Positions 1 to 6,988 of a stretch of DNA of 11,447 nt are shown here, piece after piece. The stretch lies in NCBI GenBank assembly GCA_002306945.1, contig DBTH01000062.1, positions 1 through 11,447 of the forward strand. Reading direction: 5' to 3'. The position numbers and the translations under genes are program-made. The DNA comes from Methylacidiphilaceae bacterium UBA1321. Its GTDB lineage: Bacteria; Verrucomicrobiota; Verrucomicrobiia; Methylacidiphilales; UBA1321. Below the pieces are notes generated by a model that was given only the letters and a program-made list of their open reading frames with translations, had not been told where the DNA came from and made no database searches. Within the stretch, counting starts at the first letter, position 1; each line of letters opens with the position of its first letter.

Positions 1-1
1 G

Positions 2-97
2 ATGACGTGGAATGAAGGTAATGTTCCAGATAAGCGTGACCTCGTTCAAGAACTCCTCGATACCCTTGAAGATTGCCACCCCAACCTGTCATCCTGA
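2..97 (+). CDS. 3' end of an unidentified gene (partial at left edge)
   Basis: An open frame enters from the left edge and stops at TGA 95-97. The visible residues begin MTWNEGNVPDKRDLVQELLD and end in DCHPNLSS. The stretch is acidic and helix-like, unlike translated repeat. An ATG lies at position 2, but it may be an internal methionine. The stop codon lies inside the dispersed TGTCATCCTGAGC repeat, so the repeat may have supplied a new C-terminus. Only 31 codons are visible, the family cannot be named, and a chance open frame is possible. Confidence 0.35.
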   Translation: MTWNEGNVPDKRDLVQELLDTLEDCHPNLSS

Positions 98-226
98 GCA
101 AAGCGCAGCGACGTCGAAGGATCGGTTGGAGCGTTTACGGCAGGCTGCCAACTTTCAGAAACGCGAAGCGGGAGAGGACGTCCAGTTCCGGCGTTAGCGT
201 CGCTGGGTGCAGGGATCATCCCTGCC
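84..226. repeat. Dispersed intergenic repeat of the 'TGTCATCCTGAGC' type
   Basis: Positions 87-99 read TGTCATCCTGAGC, followed by an AAGCGCAGCGACGTCGAAGG segment and GATC. This core resembles a short repeat scattered between genes of many bacterial genomes. When wrongly translated on the other strand it gives the familiar artefact PSTSLRFAQDD, as it does here. The flank up to the palindrome at 209-225 probably belongs to the same unit, but the outer borders are my estimate. It lies between the truncated upstream frame and dapL. Confidence 0.55.
209..225. repeat. 17-bp near-perfect palindrome upstream of dapL
   Basis: GCAGGGAT and ATCCCTGC are exact inverted copies separated by one base. As RNA this is a 7-bp hairpin with a 3-nt loop. 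It lies 66 bp before the dapL start. The following bases are only weakly T-rich, so it is at best a poor terminator for the upstream gene. It could instead be the end of the dispersed repeat or an operator. Confidence 0.4.
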
Positions 227-290
227 TTGCATTTGTTGGCATCTGCCCTTAATTTGGAATCTTTCACCCTCAACTTCACCTTTACGATTT

Positions 291-1532
291 ATGCAAGAAA
301 GCTACATCCAGAATCTCTTCGCCGAGCGCATCGGCGGCAAGCGTTACGGCAAGGACACCGCCATTTACAAGTTCGAGAAGATCAAGCGCGCCAAGCGCGC
401 CGCGCTTCAGGCCAATCCCGGCCAGGAACTCTTTGACCTCGGCGTCGGTGAGCCGGACGAACCTCCCTTTCCCGAAGTGATCGAGAAGTTGTACGCGGAA
501 GCCAGGAAGCCCGAGAATCGCGGTTACGCCGACAATGGCGGCCCCGAGCTCAAGCACGCGGCGGCCCGTTACCTCGACACGGTGTGCGGCGTGAAGATCA
601 ATCCCGATACGCAGATTCTCCACTCGATCGGTTCCAAGGCGGCGCTGTCGATCCTGCCCGCCGCCTTGATCAACCCCGGCGATGTCGTCCTGATGACCGT
701 GCCCGGTTACCCGGTCTTCGGCACGCATGCGAAGTATTACGGCGGCGTGGTGCATAATCTCCCCCTCACCGAGGCGAACCATTTCCTGCCCGATCTGAAG
801 TCGATCCCGGCAGATGTTCTGGCCAAGGCCAAGGTACTCGTCATCAATTACCCGAACAACCCCACCGGAGCGAGTGCGACGAAGGAATTCTTCGCGGAAG
901 TCGTCGCTTTCGCCAAGAAGAACAACATCGTCGTCGTGCACGATTTCGCCTACGCGGCGCTCGTATTCGAGGGCAAGCCGTTGAGCTTCCTGTCGACGCC
1001 CGGCGCGTTCGATGTCGGCGTCGAGTTGCACTCGGCCAGCAAGAATTTCAACATGACCGGTTGGCGCTGCGGATTCGTCGCGGGCAACGAGCTTCTCGTG
1101 AAGGCTTACGGCGATGTGAAGGACAATAGCGATTCGGGCCAGTTCCTCGGCATCCAGAACGCCGTCGCCTACTGTTTCGATCACCCGGAAATCACCGCCA
1201 GGATCGCCGCGAAGTATTCCCGCCGCATGGATCTGCTCGTGCCGACCCTCAAGGGCCTCGGCTTCAATGCCCGCAAGCCAAAGGGTTCCTTCTTCCTCTA
1301 CGTGAAAGCCCCCAAGTCGGCCTCGCGCGATGGCAAGAAGATCGAGTTCCCTACCGGCGAAGCGTTCTCCCAATGGATGATCACCGACAACCTCATTTCC
1401 ACCGTGCCGTGGGATGAAGCCGGAGCGTTCGTCCGCTTCAGCGTCACCTTCAGCGCGAAGGGCGAGGCAGAGGAAAAACGCGTCATCGGGGAAATCGAAA
1501 AGCGTCTGGCCCGCTACCAGTACGAATTCTGA
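291..1532 (+). CDS. dapL: LL-diaminopimelate aminotransferase (DapL type)
   Basis: A 413-aa fold-type I PLP aminotransferase. It would convert tetrahydrodipicolinate plus glutamate directly to LL-diaminopimelate and 2-oxoglutarate in the cytoplasm, bypassing the DapD/DapC/DapE steps of lysine and peptidoglycan precursor synthesis. The sequence shows the VGEPDEPPFPEV N-terminal motif, NPTG at residues 190-193, the SASKNFNMTGWRCGF motif with the PLP lysine at Lys251, and the substrate-carboxylate arginine in FVRFS (Arg382). Length fits the family (about 410 aa). I chose the ATG at 291 because homologues begin close to this ESYIQNLFAERIGG segment; the longer frame from 207 runs through repeat-like sequence. 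No Shine-Dalgarno is visible. A related class I/II aminotransferase with another substrate is the main alternative. DapL is established in Verrucomicrobiota, Chlamydiae and plants. Confidence 0.8.
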   Translation: MQESYIQNLFAERIGGKRYGKDTAIYKFEKIKRAKRAALQANPGQELFDLGVGEPDEPPFPEVIEKLYAEARKPENRGYADNGGPELKHAAARYLDTVCGVKINPDTQILHSIGSKAALSILPAALINPGDVVLMTVPGYPVFGTHAKYYGGVVHNLPLTEANHFLPDLKSIPADVLAKAKVLVINYPNNPTGASATKEFFAEVVAFAKKNNIVVVHDFAYAALVFEGKPLSFLSTPGAFDVGVELHSASKNFNMTGWRCGFVAGNELLVKAYGDVKDNSDSGQFLGIQNAVAYCFDHPEITARIAAKYSRRMDLLVPTLKGLGFNARKPKGSFFLYVKAPKSASRDGKKIEFPTGEAFSQWMITDNLISTVPWDEAGAFVRFSVTFSAKGEAEEKRVIGEIEKRLARYQYEF

Positions 1533-1582
1533 TTGGCTTCAGATCAAGTGATTTGAGAATTTCGTAAAAAAACAAAAAAGGC

Positions 1583-1610
1583 TTGCGCTCTGCCTAACGA
1601 TAACTAAAGT
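1583..1610 (+). promoter_or_regulatory. Candidate promoter of cysK
   Basis: TTGCGC at 1583-1588 and TAAAGT at 1605-1610 are separated by 16 bp, about 40 bp ahead of the cysK ATG, in an otherwise gene-free 117-bp spacer after dapL. The match to the sigma-70 consensus is moderate. The element GCTTGCGCTCT at 1581-1591 recurs with one mismatch upstream of the RuBisCO-like gene. Confidence 0.35.
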
Positions 1611-1649
1611 CTATAGGAAAAGTTAACATTAATACCTAACCAGAGATTT

Positions 1650-2612
1650 ATGCCCATCTACAATAACATTATTGAGACGATCGGTCACACCCCCCTCATC
1701 AAATTGAACCGCCTCGCCGAAGGCCTCGAAGCCACCATTGCGGTCAAAGCCGAGTACTTTAATCCCCTTGGCAGCATCAAGGATCGTATCGGTGCCGCCA
1801 TGATCGATGCGGGCGAAAAAGCGGGCAAGATCAACAAGGACACGCTCATCATCGAACCCACCTCCGGCAACACCGGTATCGCGCTGGCTTTCGTCGCCGC
1901 CGCCAAGGGTTACAAGCTCGTTCTCACCATGCCCGAAAGCATGTCTCTGGAACGCCGCACCCTCCTCGCGCTTCTGGGCGCCAAGCTCGTCCTCACCCCC
2001 GCCGCCGAAGGCATGAAGGGCGCCATCGAAAAAGCCAAGCAGCTCGCCAGCGAAAACGCGAATTCGTTCATCCCCCAGCAGTTTGAAAACGAAGCCAATC
2101 CCGAAGTTCACCGCAAGACTACCGCGGAGGAAATCTGGAAAGACACCGACGGCAAGATCGACATCTTCGTCTCGGCCACCGGCACCGGCGGCACCCTCAC
2201 CGGCGTCACCGAAGTCATCAAGCCCCGCCGCCCCGGCTTCAAGTCCATCGCGGTCGAGCCCAAGGATTCTCCCGTCATCACCCAGACCATCAAGGGCGAA
2301 CCGGTCAAACCCGGCCCGCACAAGATTCAAGGCACCGGTCCCGGCTTCGTTCCGAAGAATCTCCACCTCGGCGTCGTTGATGAAGTCATCACCGTTGCCA
2401 ACGAGGACGCCATCGCGACCGCCCGCCGCCTCGCCAAGGAAGAAGGACTGCTGGTCGGCATTTCCTCCGGCGCGAACGTCTTTGCTTCGATCCTGCTCGC
2501 CAAGCGTCCCGAAAACAAGGGCAAGCTGATCGTGACCGTCCTGCCGAGCACCGGCGAGCGTTACCTCAGCACTGTACTGGCCGAGGAAGCCCGCAAAGAA
2601 GTCGGATCGTGA
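1650..2612 (+). CDS. cysK: Cysteine synthase (O-acetylserine sulfhydrylase) A
   Basis: A 320-aa fold-type II PLP enzyme that makes cysteine from O-acetylserine and sulfide in the cytoplasm. Visible motifs are TIGHTPLIKLNR at the N-terminus, the Schiff-base lysine Lys44 in GSIKDR, the substrate-binding loop TSGNTG (71-76), the phosphate-binding TGTGGT (177-182), KIQGTGPGF (225-233) and GISSGAN (270-276). Length and spacing are normal for CysK. No cysE lies beside it. The gene follows dapL but is separated by 117 bp with its own candidate promoter, and ends in a strong terminator. CysM or cystathionine beta-synthase-like activity is less likely: the C-terminus is short and there is no CBS domain. 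Confidence 0.93.
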   Translation: MPIYNNIIETIGHTPLIKLNRLAEGLEATIAVKAEYFNPLGSIKDRIGAAMIDAGEKAGKINKDTLIIEPTSGNTGIALAFVAAAKGYKLVLTMPESMSLERRTLLALLGAKLVLTPAAEGMKGAIEKAKQLASENANSFIPQQFENEANPEVHRKTTAEEIWKDTDGKIDIFVSATGTGGTLTGVTEVIKPRRPGFKSIAVEPKDSPVITQTIKGEPVKPGPHKIQGTGPGFVPKNLHLGVVDEVITVANEDAIATARRLAKEEGLLVGISSGANVFASILLAKRPENKGKLIVTVLPSTGERYLSTVLAEEARKEVGS

Positions 2613-2623
2613 TTTGATTCTTC

Positions 2624-2668
2624 CACAAAAAAAGGACAAGGGCGGAAACGCTCTTGTCCTTTTTTGTG
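2624..2668. terminator. Bidirectional intrinsic terminator between cysK and the response regulator
   Basis: The arms AAAAAAGGACAAGGGCG and CGCTCTTGTCCTTTTTT pair over about 17 bp, with one G-T pair, around a GAAA loop at 2645-2648. A-tract on the left and T-tract on the right make it work in both directions. It sits 11 bp after the cysK stop and 10 bp from the stop of the converging gene. Confidence 0.9.
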
Positions 2669-2678
2669 AATTCGCCAG

Positions 2679-3110
2679 TCAGCCTTGCACGTGCGGCTGG
2701 AGAGCACGCATCAGCGCCGCAAACAGTTCATTCGGCGGAATGGTCTTGCTGATGTAACCGTTGGCACCGAAGCGAATCGCCGTCTGGAGCTTGTTCTCGT
2801 CATAACCAGAACCGGTCAGAATGACGATCGGAAGTTTGGGGAAAGCTACGCGGATCTCCTTGAGCAGATCAAAGCCTTCCTCGGAACTGTGACCAAGATT
2901 CAAGTCGAGAACCACCGCCTCACAGGGATTCGATACCAGCCACTCCATGACCCCGGCGTGATCGGAGCACGACGCACATTCGCACCCTTGATACTGGAGA
3001 AATGCCGAAAGGAATTTGCAAACTCCCTCGTCATCGTCAACGATGAGAAAATGCCGTATGGTCGCCTGCTTTCCCTGCGGATGAAGGGAAAGGTCGAAGG
3101 GGAGCTTCAT
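2679..3110 (-). CDS. Single-domain response regulator (CheY-like receiver)
   Basis: A 143-aa protein that is only a receiver domain. Residues 20-140 show the acidic pair in LIVDDDE (Asp25-Asp27), the phospho-acceptor Asp69 in VVLDLNLG, the switch threonine Thr99 in IVILTGSG and the conserved Lys122 in YISKTIPP. No output domain follows, so it would act by protein contact or in a phosphorelay in the cytoplasm. No histidine kinase lies in the window, so it is an orphan here and its partner is unknown. The first 18 residues are an unremarkable extension. The start is preceded by a good promoter-like sequence only about 10 bp away and no Shine-Dalgarno. Confidence 0.88.
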   Translation of the reverse strand: MKLPFDLSLHPQGKQATIRHFLIVDDDEGVCKFLSAFLQYQGCECASCSDHAGVMEWLVSNPCEAVVLDLNLGHSSEEGFDLLKEIRVAFPKLPIVILTGSGYDENKLQTAIRFGANGYISKTIPPNELFAALMRALQPHVQG

Positions 3111-3119
3111 ATACCGGAT

Positions 3120-3147
3120 AGTATAACATTCCGCTGATGAATTACAA
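3120..3147 (-). promoter_or_regulatory. Candidate promoter of the response regulator gene
   Basis: On the minus strand TTGTAA (3147-3142) and TATACT (3125-3120) are 16 bp apart; the -10 matches five of six consensus bases. Transcription would begin only a few bases before the ATG at 3110, so the mRNA would be leaderless or nearly so. Confidence 0.45.
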
Positions 3148-3219
3148 TTCTGAAAAACCTGTCAGAAAAAATAATCCCCTACTAAACAAGCCGACTTACC
3201 AAAAATGAATTTGGCTCAT

Positions 3220-3252
3220 CGCTCGACCGCCCCTGAAAAGAGCGGTCGATCG
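3220..3252 (-). terminator. Hairpin downstream of the small membrane-protein pair
   Basis: CGACCGC (3224-3230) and GCGGTCG (3242-3248) form a 7-bp stem, extendable with one mismatch to 3220-3252, around an 11-nt loop. It lies about 20 bp after the stop of the leftward gene ending at 3273. There is no immediate T-tract, so termination may be inefficient or Rho-assisted. Confidence 0.4.
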
Positions 3253-3272
3253 CGTTTGAAATCGGGAAGGCG

Positions 3273-3611
3273 CTATTTGGCCGGAGTCGCCGCCGAAGCC
3301 GGTGCATCGGGAGCAGACGGCGGAGCATTCCGGGCAATCTTGTACTTGTTGGTGATCGCCTTGGCATCCGGGTCGGTATCGGCCAGAGTCAAGAGTTCGC
3401 CCGCCAGACGCTGCAAGGCATTCTGAGTTTGGATCGAACGGGTCACCAGGTCGATCTGCTGCTTGAACTGCTGGTTGAGATTATCCCGCTGGATAAAGAC
3501 ATCGATCAGTTGGTAACTCAACAGCAAAACAAAGGCGATTCCGAGAAGCGCCAGAGGCCAGAAGCCACTGTAGTGTTCGCGGCCATTTTCGATAGAAGAT
3601 TCAGTGCTCAT
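3273..3611 (-). CDS. Small single-pass membrane protein with coiled-coil segment, function unknown
   Basis: A 112-aa protein of unrecognised family. Residues 17-40 form a hydrophobic membrane segment (FWPLALLGIAFVLLLSYQLI). Residues 41-75 are Gln/Asn/Leu-rich with heptad-like spacing, compatible with a short coiled coil. Residues 95-112 are Pro/Ala/Ser-rich and probably disordered. With a short acidic N-terminus the likely topology is N-in with the coiled coil in the periplasm. Its ATG shares one base with the stop codon of the upstream gene (TAATG), which indicates translational coupling and a shared complex or function with that protein. Confidence 0.7.
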   Translation of the reverse strand: MSTESSIENGREHYSGFWPLALLGIAFVLLLSYQLIDVFIQRDNLNQQFKQQIDLVTRSIQTQNALQRLAGELLTLADTDPDAKAITNKYKIARNAPPSAPDAPASAATPAK

Positions 3612-3889
3612 TAGCGGCCTCCCTCAGGGTTGGAATTCTGGTTAACGGTATAGCCATTACGGCTGAGCAATTCCTTCATCTTCGGATTGCGCAAGGCGAC
3701 CTGCCCCATATCCATCAGCAAATTGCGGCCAATTTGCTCGGACATGTTTCCGCGATTGATCATTACCTGACGCTCCATCACCAGCCGTCCCTTGGAACGG
3801 TTGATCTGGGCAAAGATAATGATGAAAAGCGCCAGCAGCAAACTGAGGGCACCAATGGTCATGGCGACATTATATTGTAAGCGTGTCAT
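3611..3889 (-). CDS. Small single-pass membrane protein, function unknown
   Basis: A 92-aa protein of unrecognised family. Residues 8-28 are a strong membrane segment, followed by a positively charged stretch (NRSKGR), then a soluble helical tail (MERQVMINRGNMSEQIGRNL) with a polar Asn/Gly-rich end. The architecture mirrors that of the downstream gene: short N-terminus, one membrane helix, extended helix. The pair is probably co-expressed as a two-component membrane assembly; that is inference. No Shine-Dalgarno is evident before the ATG. The upstream spacer holds a weak candidate promoter. Confidence 0.7.
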   Translation of the reverse strand: MTRLQYNVAMTIGALSLLLALFIIIFAQINRSKGRLVMERQVMINRGNMSEQIGRNLLMDMGQVALRNPKMKELLSRNGYTVNQNSNPEGGR

Positions 3890-3908
3890 GGGATTGGTGG
3901 TGTCGCAA

Positions 3909-3936
3909 ATTAGAGTCGTTATGTCAAGAAAGTGAA
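3909..3936 (-). promoter_or_regulatory. Weak candidate promoter of the small membrane-protein pair
   Basis: On the minus strand TTCACT (3936-3931) and TCTAAT (3914-3909) are 16 bp apart, 19 bp before the ATG at 3889. The -10 matches five of six consensus bases, the -35 four. A TTGACA lies just downstream of this -35 but has no -10 at the right distance. Confidence 0.3.
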
Positions 3937-4010
3937 GAAACCGCTTATTTGGATTTCACGCCATCTTCGCGCGCAGCCGGCACTCGTTTCCTCCCGCCGC
4001 GCTTGTTTTT

Positions 4011-4523
4011 TTAACGATAATAAGTCGCTTCCAATAACCGGGCAGCCTCGATAAATCCTTCGTGCAAAACCTGGGCTCGTTGCGAGGCCAGCAGGATCGC
4101 CTCAATCGCCGAGGCGCGCGTATCAGCCCCCAGCAGGGCCGCCGCCGCCTTCGGCAAGGCATTGTCCTCACCGCTGCCCGCGCGGACACGGAAAGCCATT
4201 CCCACTTCCTTGCCCAGACAGCCTTCGACCAGTTCGAAATAAAAAGGATCGACTGGCACGCGAGCCATTTCCAACAGGGCAAAGCCGCGAAAGACGCTCG
4301 TCACATACGCTATCCGCGCCGAACGCTGATTCGAATGCAAATGGAGAATGTACTCCGAAAGAGGCACCCCGCGGTGACGGGCGGCCTCGATGACTTCCTG
4401 CGGAAGCGAAACGCTACGTTTGATTTTGGACGGCACGACCAAAGGGTAGAGTTTTTCCCGGTGCTGGTCAAATTCCGTGAACAGGGAATGCGAATGATTG
4501 AAAAAGGCGCTCTCGGTAAGCAT
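4011..4523 (-). CDS. Hypothetical protein with possible ribbon-helix-helix-like segment
   Basis: A 170-aa protein I cannot assign. I start it at the ATG at 4523 rather than at 4577 because AAGGA lies 7 bases upstream of 4523, one of the few good Shine-Dalgarno sequences in the window. Residues 34-60 (KIKRSVSLPQEVIEAARHRG, then VPLSEYIL) resemble the strand-helix-helix of CopG/Arc-type proteins, though the match is loose. The remainder is Ala/Leu/Glu-rich, predicted helical and without membrane segments, and ends in ARLLEATYYR. It is transcribed away from the tonB/exbB/exbD operon, so it could be a local regulator, but nothing in the sequence proves that. Confidence 0.65.
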   Translation of the reverse strand: MLTESAFFNHSHSLFTEFDQHREKLYPLVVPSKIKRSVSLPQEVIEAARHRGVPLSEYILHLHSNQRSARIAYVTSVFRGFALLEMARVPVDPFYFELVEGCLGKEVGMAFRVRAGSGEDNALPKAAAALLGADTRASAIEAILLASQRAQVLHEGFIEAARLLEATYYR

Positions 4524-4537
4524 CGGTTGATCCTTCC

Positions 4538-4657
4538 ATGTCAACGTCCAACAGGCTGCACTACAAGCCAAATCCACACCCCACTCCCGAACCAGCCAAC
4601 CCGGACAAAACGATCTGGACTACACATCGGAACTTTTCTCTGATAGCGTTCCCATAA
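4538..4657 (+). CDS. Possible 39-codon leader ORF coupled to the tonB-like gene
   Basis: ATG at 4538 opens a 39-codon frame (MSTSNRLHYKPNPHPTPEPA at its start, then NPDKTIWTTHRNFSLIAFP). It ends in a TAA whose last base is the first base of the next gene's ATG (TAATG). The tonB-like gene has no Shine-Dalgarno of its own, so re-initiation after this frame is conceivable. No Shine-Dalgarno precedes this ORF either, and it may simply be 5' leader. Not a recognised family. Confidence 0.25.
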   Translation: MSTSNRLHYKPNPHPTPEPANPDKTIWTTHRNFSLIAFP

Positions 4658-5745
4658 TGCGTTCGAGTCGGCTATCACTTTACCTCTTCCTGTCGCTGCT
4701 GCTGCACATCCTGCTGCTGCTGCTCATTGCCAGCGGAGTCGTCAAGCTGCCCAATAGCTACGAAGTCCCCGTATCCTCCGAATCGACCATCACACTCCTC
4801 GAAGAATCCCCCATTCCCGCCCCCCAGATCCAACCCGCTCCCGCGCGACAACAGTCCGCCTTCGTTCCCACCGTCGCGGGACAGGAAACAGACAAGCCCA
4901 ACCCCAAAGCCCCCCTCGAATCCGAACGCAACACCGCACTACGCTCCACCAGCCCCACCCGCGACGCCAATTCCGCCCTGCCCGACATGCGTGGCGACCC
5001 GCGCAGTTCCCTCAACTACCTCAACACCCCCGGGAGCGCCGGAGAAGGCAATCAGCCTCCCCAACAAGCCAGCCCCGCTCAACCACCCCAACCACAAGTC
5101 GCCCAACAACAGCCCACACCACCTCAACCCAAGCCTCAACAACAAAACCAGCAGGAAGCCCAGCAAGCGGCCCAACCTTCTCCCCAGCCCAACAAAGCCC
5201 CCGACAAACCAACCCCTCGCATCGAAGACGCCCTGCCGCTGCTGCCGCCGGAACAACAAAAGCCGTCCTCTCAGGTTGCCCAGCAAACCAACCAACAATC
5301 CCCGACTCAACACACCCAGGCCAGTCCCCAGCAAGCTCCCCGCCCACCTCCCGCCAGCTTTGCCATGAACCGTTCCGACACGCGCGGACGGGGTGTCAAC
5401 ATCCCCGGAATGCCCTCGCCCGAAGCCCGCGACACGGAACTCGGCCGCTACAAACAAAAAATGTACCGCGCCGTCGGTTCCCGCTGGCAGCTTGATGTCG
5501 CCCGCAGCTTAAGCTTCCTGGCCATCGGCAGCGTTCGGATCAAATTCTTCGTTCGCGCCAACGGCGTGATCGAAAACATCCGGATCGCCGACGACTCCGG
5601 CTCCAATAATAACAGCACCGAAATGCTCAAAACAATTTCACTCGACGCCATCGTGAAGTCCGCCCCGTTCGAACCCTTCTCCGAGACCATGAAGCAACAA
5701 CTCGGCAGCGGCTACGACGAGGAATTTACCTTCTCGATTTATTAG
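4657..5745 (+). CDS. TonB/TolA-type energy transducer protein
   Basis: A 362-aa protein. Residues 7-27 form one N-terminal membrane helix (FLSLLLHILLLLLIASGVV) preceded by Arg residues. Residues about 50-255 are extremely Pro/Gln/Ala-rich and would span the periplasm. Residues about 262-362 form a TonB_2/TolA-like C-terminal domain, visible in YRAVGSRWQLDVARSLSFLA, VRANGVIENIRIADDSGSN and the AIVKSAPFEPF segment. It would transmit proton-motive-force energy from the ExbB/ExbD pair encoded next to an outer-membrane partner. The C-terminus looks more TolA-like than classical TonB (no YP motif seen), so the system could be Tol-like; no tolB or pal is present. Its start overlaps the stop of a short upstream frame and has no Shine-Dalgarno. 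Confidence 0.8.
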   Translation: MRSSRLSLYLFLSLLLHILLLLLIASGVVKLPNSYEVPVSSESTITLLEESPIPAPQIQPAPARQQSAFVPTVAGQETDKPNPKAPLESERNTALRSTSPTRDANSALPDMRGDPRSSLNYLNTPGSAGEGNQPPQQASPAQPPQPQVAQQQPTPPQPKPQQQNQQEAQQAAQPSPQPNKAPDKPTPRIEDALPLLPPEQQKPSSQVAQQTNQQSPTQHTQASPQQAPRPPPASFAMNRSDTRGRGVNIPGMPSPEARDTELGRYKQKMYRAVGSRWQLDVARSLSFLAIGSVRIKFFVRANGVIENIRIADDSGSNNNSTEMLKTISLDAIVKSAPFEPFSETMKQQLGSGYDEEFTFSIY

Positions 5746-5783
5746 CACGTCCTCCAAACAACACTGGCCCGCCCGGTAACGCC

Positions 5784-5805
5784 CCTCTTGCTTATTTCAA
5801 AGAGG
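5784..5805 (+). other. Small hairpin in the tonB-exbB spacer
   Basis: CCTCTT (5784-5789) and AAGAGG (5800-5805) can pair around a 10-nt loop. The right arm carries AGAGGAG, which resembles a Shine-Dalgarno but lies about 25 bases ahead of the exbB ATG, too far for normal use. It may be a processing or attenuation element in the 86-bp spacer, or chance. Confidence 0.25.
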
Positions 5806-5831
5806 AGCCCTAATCTAGCGGGCTTACACCT

Positions 5832-6476
5832 ATGTTCGAAACTCTCACCAAGTTTTTTATTACCGGCGGCTTTTTCATGATCCCGCTGGGAGTTTGCTCC
5901 GTCGTCACCCTGGCCATCATGCTCGAACGCGGCTTCGCCCTGCGGCGCTCCCTCGTTATCAAGCAGAGCCTCGCACGCGCCATTGCCGACCTCCGCTATG
6001 GCGATAAAACCACCCTCATCGAACAACTCTCCAGCGACCAAAACACCGTCCTGGCCCGCCTCGTCCGCTCCTGCCTCCTCTACATGCCCTGGAGCAAGGC
6101 CGAAAATTCCGAAGCCCTCCAGACCAAGGCCCGCGCCGAAGTCTCCCAGTTGGAACGCGGCCTCGTCTTCCTCGAAATCGTCGTCGGCATCGGCCCCCTC
6201 CTCGGACTGCTCGGCACCATCTCGGGCCTCATCACGATCTTCGCCCACGTCGCTGACAACGGCGGCCTGGCCACCCAGGGCATGCTCATTGCCAAAGGCA
6301 TTTCCGAAGCGTTGCACACCACCGTCGCCGGTCTCGTCGTCGCCATCCCCGCCGCCGTCGCCCACAGCCTTTACTGCCGCCGTGTCGACGACTACTCGGT
6401 CGAACTGGAAACCATCTGCTCCGACCTCCTGGGCAAACTCTATTCCGAAGCCGAAGAAAGCGTCCCGAACGAATAA
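5832..6476 (+). CDS. exbB: ExbB/TolQ/MotA-family proton channel protein
   Basis: A 214-aa inner-membrane protein. Three membrane segments are visible: about 12-31, 111-137 and 160-182. The signature GPLLGLLGT (121-129) leads into ISGLITIF, and EALHTTVAGLVVAIPA (159-174) carries the conserved Thr163/Thr164 that line the channel in this family. It would form the oligomeric proton channel with the ExbD-like protein encoded next and drive the TonB/TolA-like protein encoded before it. Length is typical of ExbB/TolQ. Family membership is clear; whether it is functionally ExbB or TolQ is not. Confidence 0.9.
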   Translation: MFETLTKFFITGGFFMIPLGVCSVVTLAIMLERGFALRRSLVIKQSLARAIADLRYGDKTTLIEQLSSDQNTVLARLVRSCLLYMPWSKAENSEALQTKARAEVSQLERGLVFLEIVVGIGPLLGLLGTISGLITIFAHVADNGGLATQGMLIAKGISEALHTTVAGLVVAIPAAVAHSLYCRRVDDYSVELETICSDLLGKLYSEAEESVPNE

Positions 6477-6559
6477 CGGCCACGCTCGCCCAATGGAATC
6501 TTTAACGCAAGGAATCGATAGCGCGACACCTCCGAGACCCTCCCGCCTTCCCTAATGCC

Positions 6560-6988
6560 ATGCGCTTCCAGACCCATCGCAACCGCAAGACGCCCTTTAT
6601 CAACATCATCTCCCTGGTTGATATTCTCTGCATCCTGCTGATCTTCTTCATCGTGACCACCGTCTTCAAAAAAGACGAGCCGATCGTCCAGATCAAACTG
6701 CCCGAAACCAGCCAGGCCGAACCCGCCAAGGACACCCCTCCCAGCATCGTCTACGTCACCGCAGACGAAAAAGTCTACCTCGACAGCCAGATCATCACCC
6801 CCGAGGAACTCGGCCCCGTGCTCAAACGCAAAATCGATTCCGGTTCCCTGGCCAAAATTGCCATGAAGGCCGACAAGAAAGCCCCCTTCGGCCTCATCGT
6901 GAAAGTCATGGACGCCGCCAAATTTGCAGGGATCAAAAACCTGCCTACCTTTACTGAAGACGCCAAAGCCAATACCACCACCCCATGA
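6560..6988 (+). CDS. exbD: ExbD/TolR-family biopolymer transport protein
   Basis: A 142-aa protein with a short basic N-terminus, one membrane helix at about 14-34 and a periplasmic domain. Asp21 in ISLVDILCILLIFF is at the position of the essential membrane aspartate of ExbD/TolR. The periplasmic part contains the usual beta-strand pattern around VYLDSQIITPEELGPVLKRK and IAMKADKKAPFGLIVKVMDA. It pairs with the ExbB-like channel. The gene starts 83 bp after exbB without a Shine-Dalgarno; a 20-codon frame ends four bases before its ATG. Its TGA overlaps the def ATG (ATGA). Confidence 0.9.
   Translation: MRFQTHRNRKTPFINIISLVDILCILLIFFIVTTVFKKDEPIVQIKLPETSQAEPAKDTPPSIVYVTADEKVYLDSQIITPEELGPVLKRKIDSGSLAKIAMKADKKAPFGLIVKVMDAAKFAGIKNLPTFTEDAKANTTTP

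Noticed and set aside
12..197. 61-codon frame across the repeat
   Set aside because: Most of it is translated repeat (CHPEQSAATSKDR), a known artefact; it also has no start signal.
282..1373. 363-codon minus-strand frame opposite dapL
   Set aside because: Shadow of the strongly coding plus strand; composition is Arg/Gly/Glu-rich without any motif, while dapL has all active-site residues.
1629..2639. 336-codon minus-strand frame opposite cysK
   Set aside because: Shadow frame covering cysK and even its terminator; the plus strand encodes an unmistakable cysteine synthase.
5742..6365. 207-codon minus-strand frame opposite exbB
   Set aside because: Asp/Glu/Gly-rich low-complexity translation typical of the antisense of a GC-skewed gene; exbB signatures are on the plus strand.
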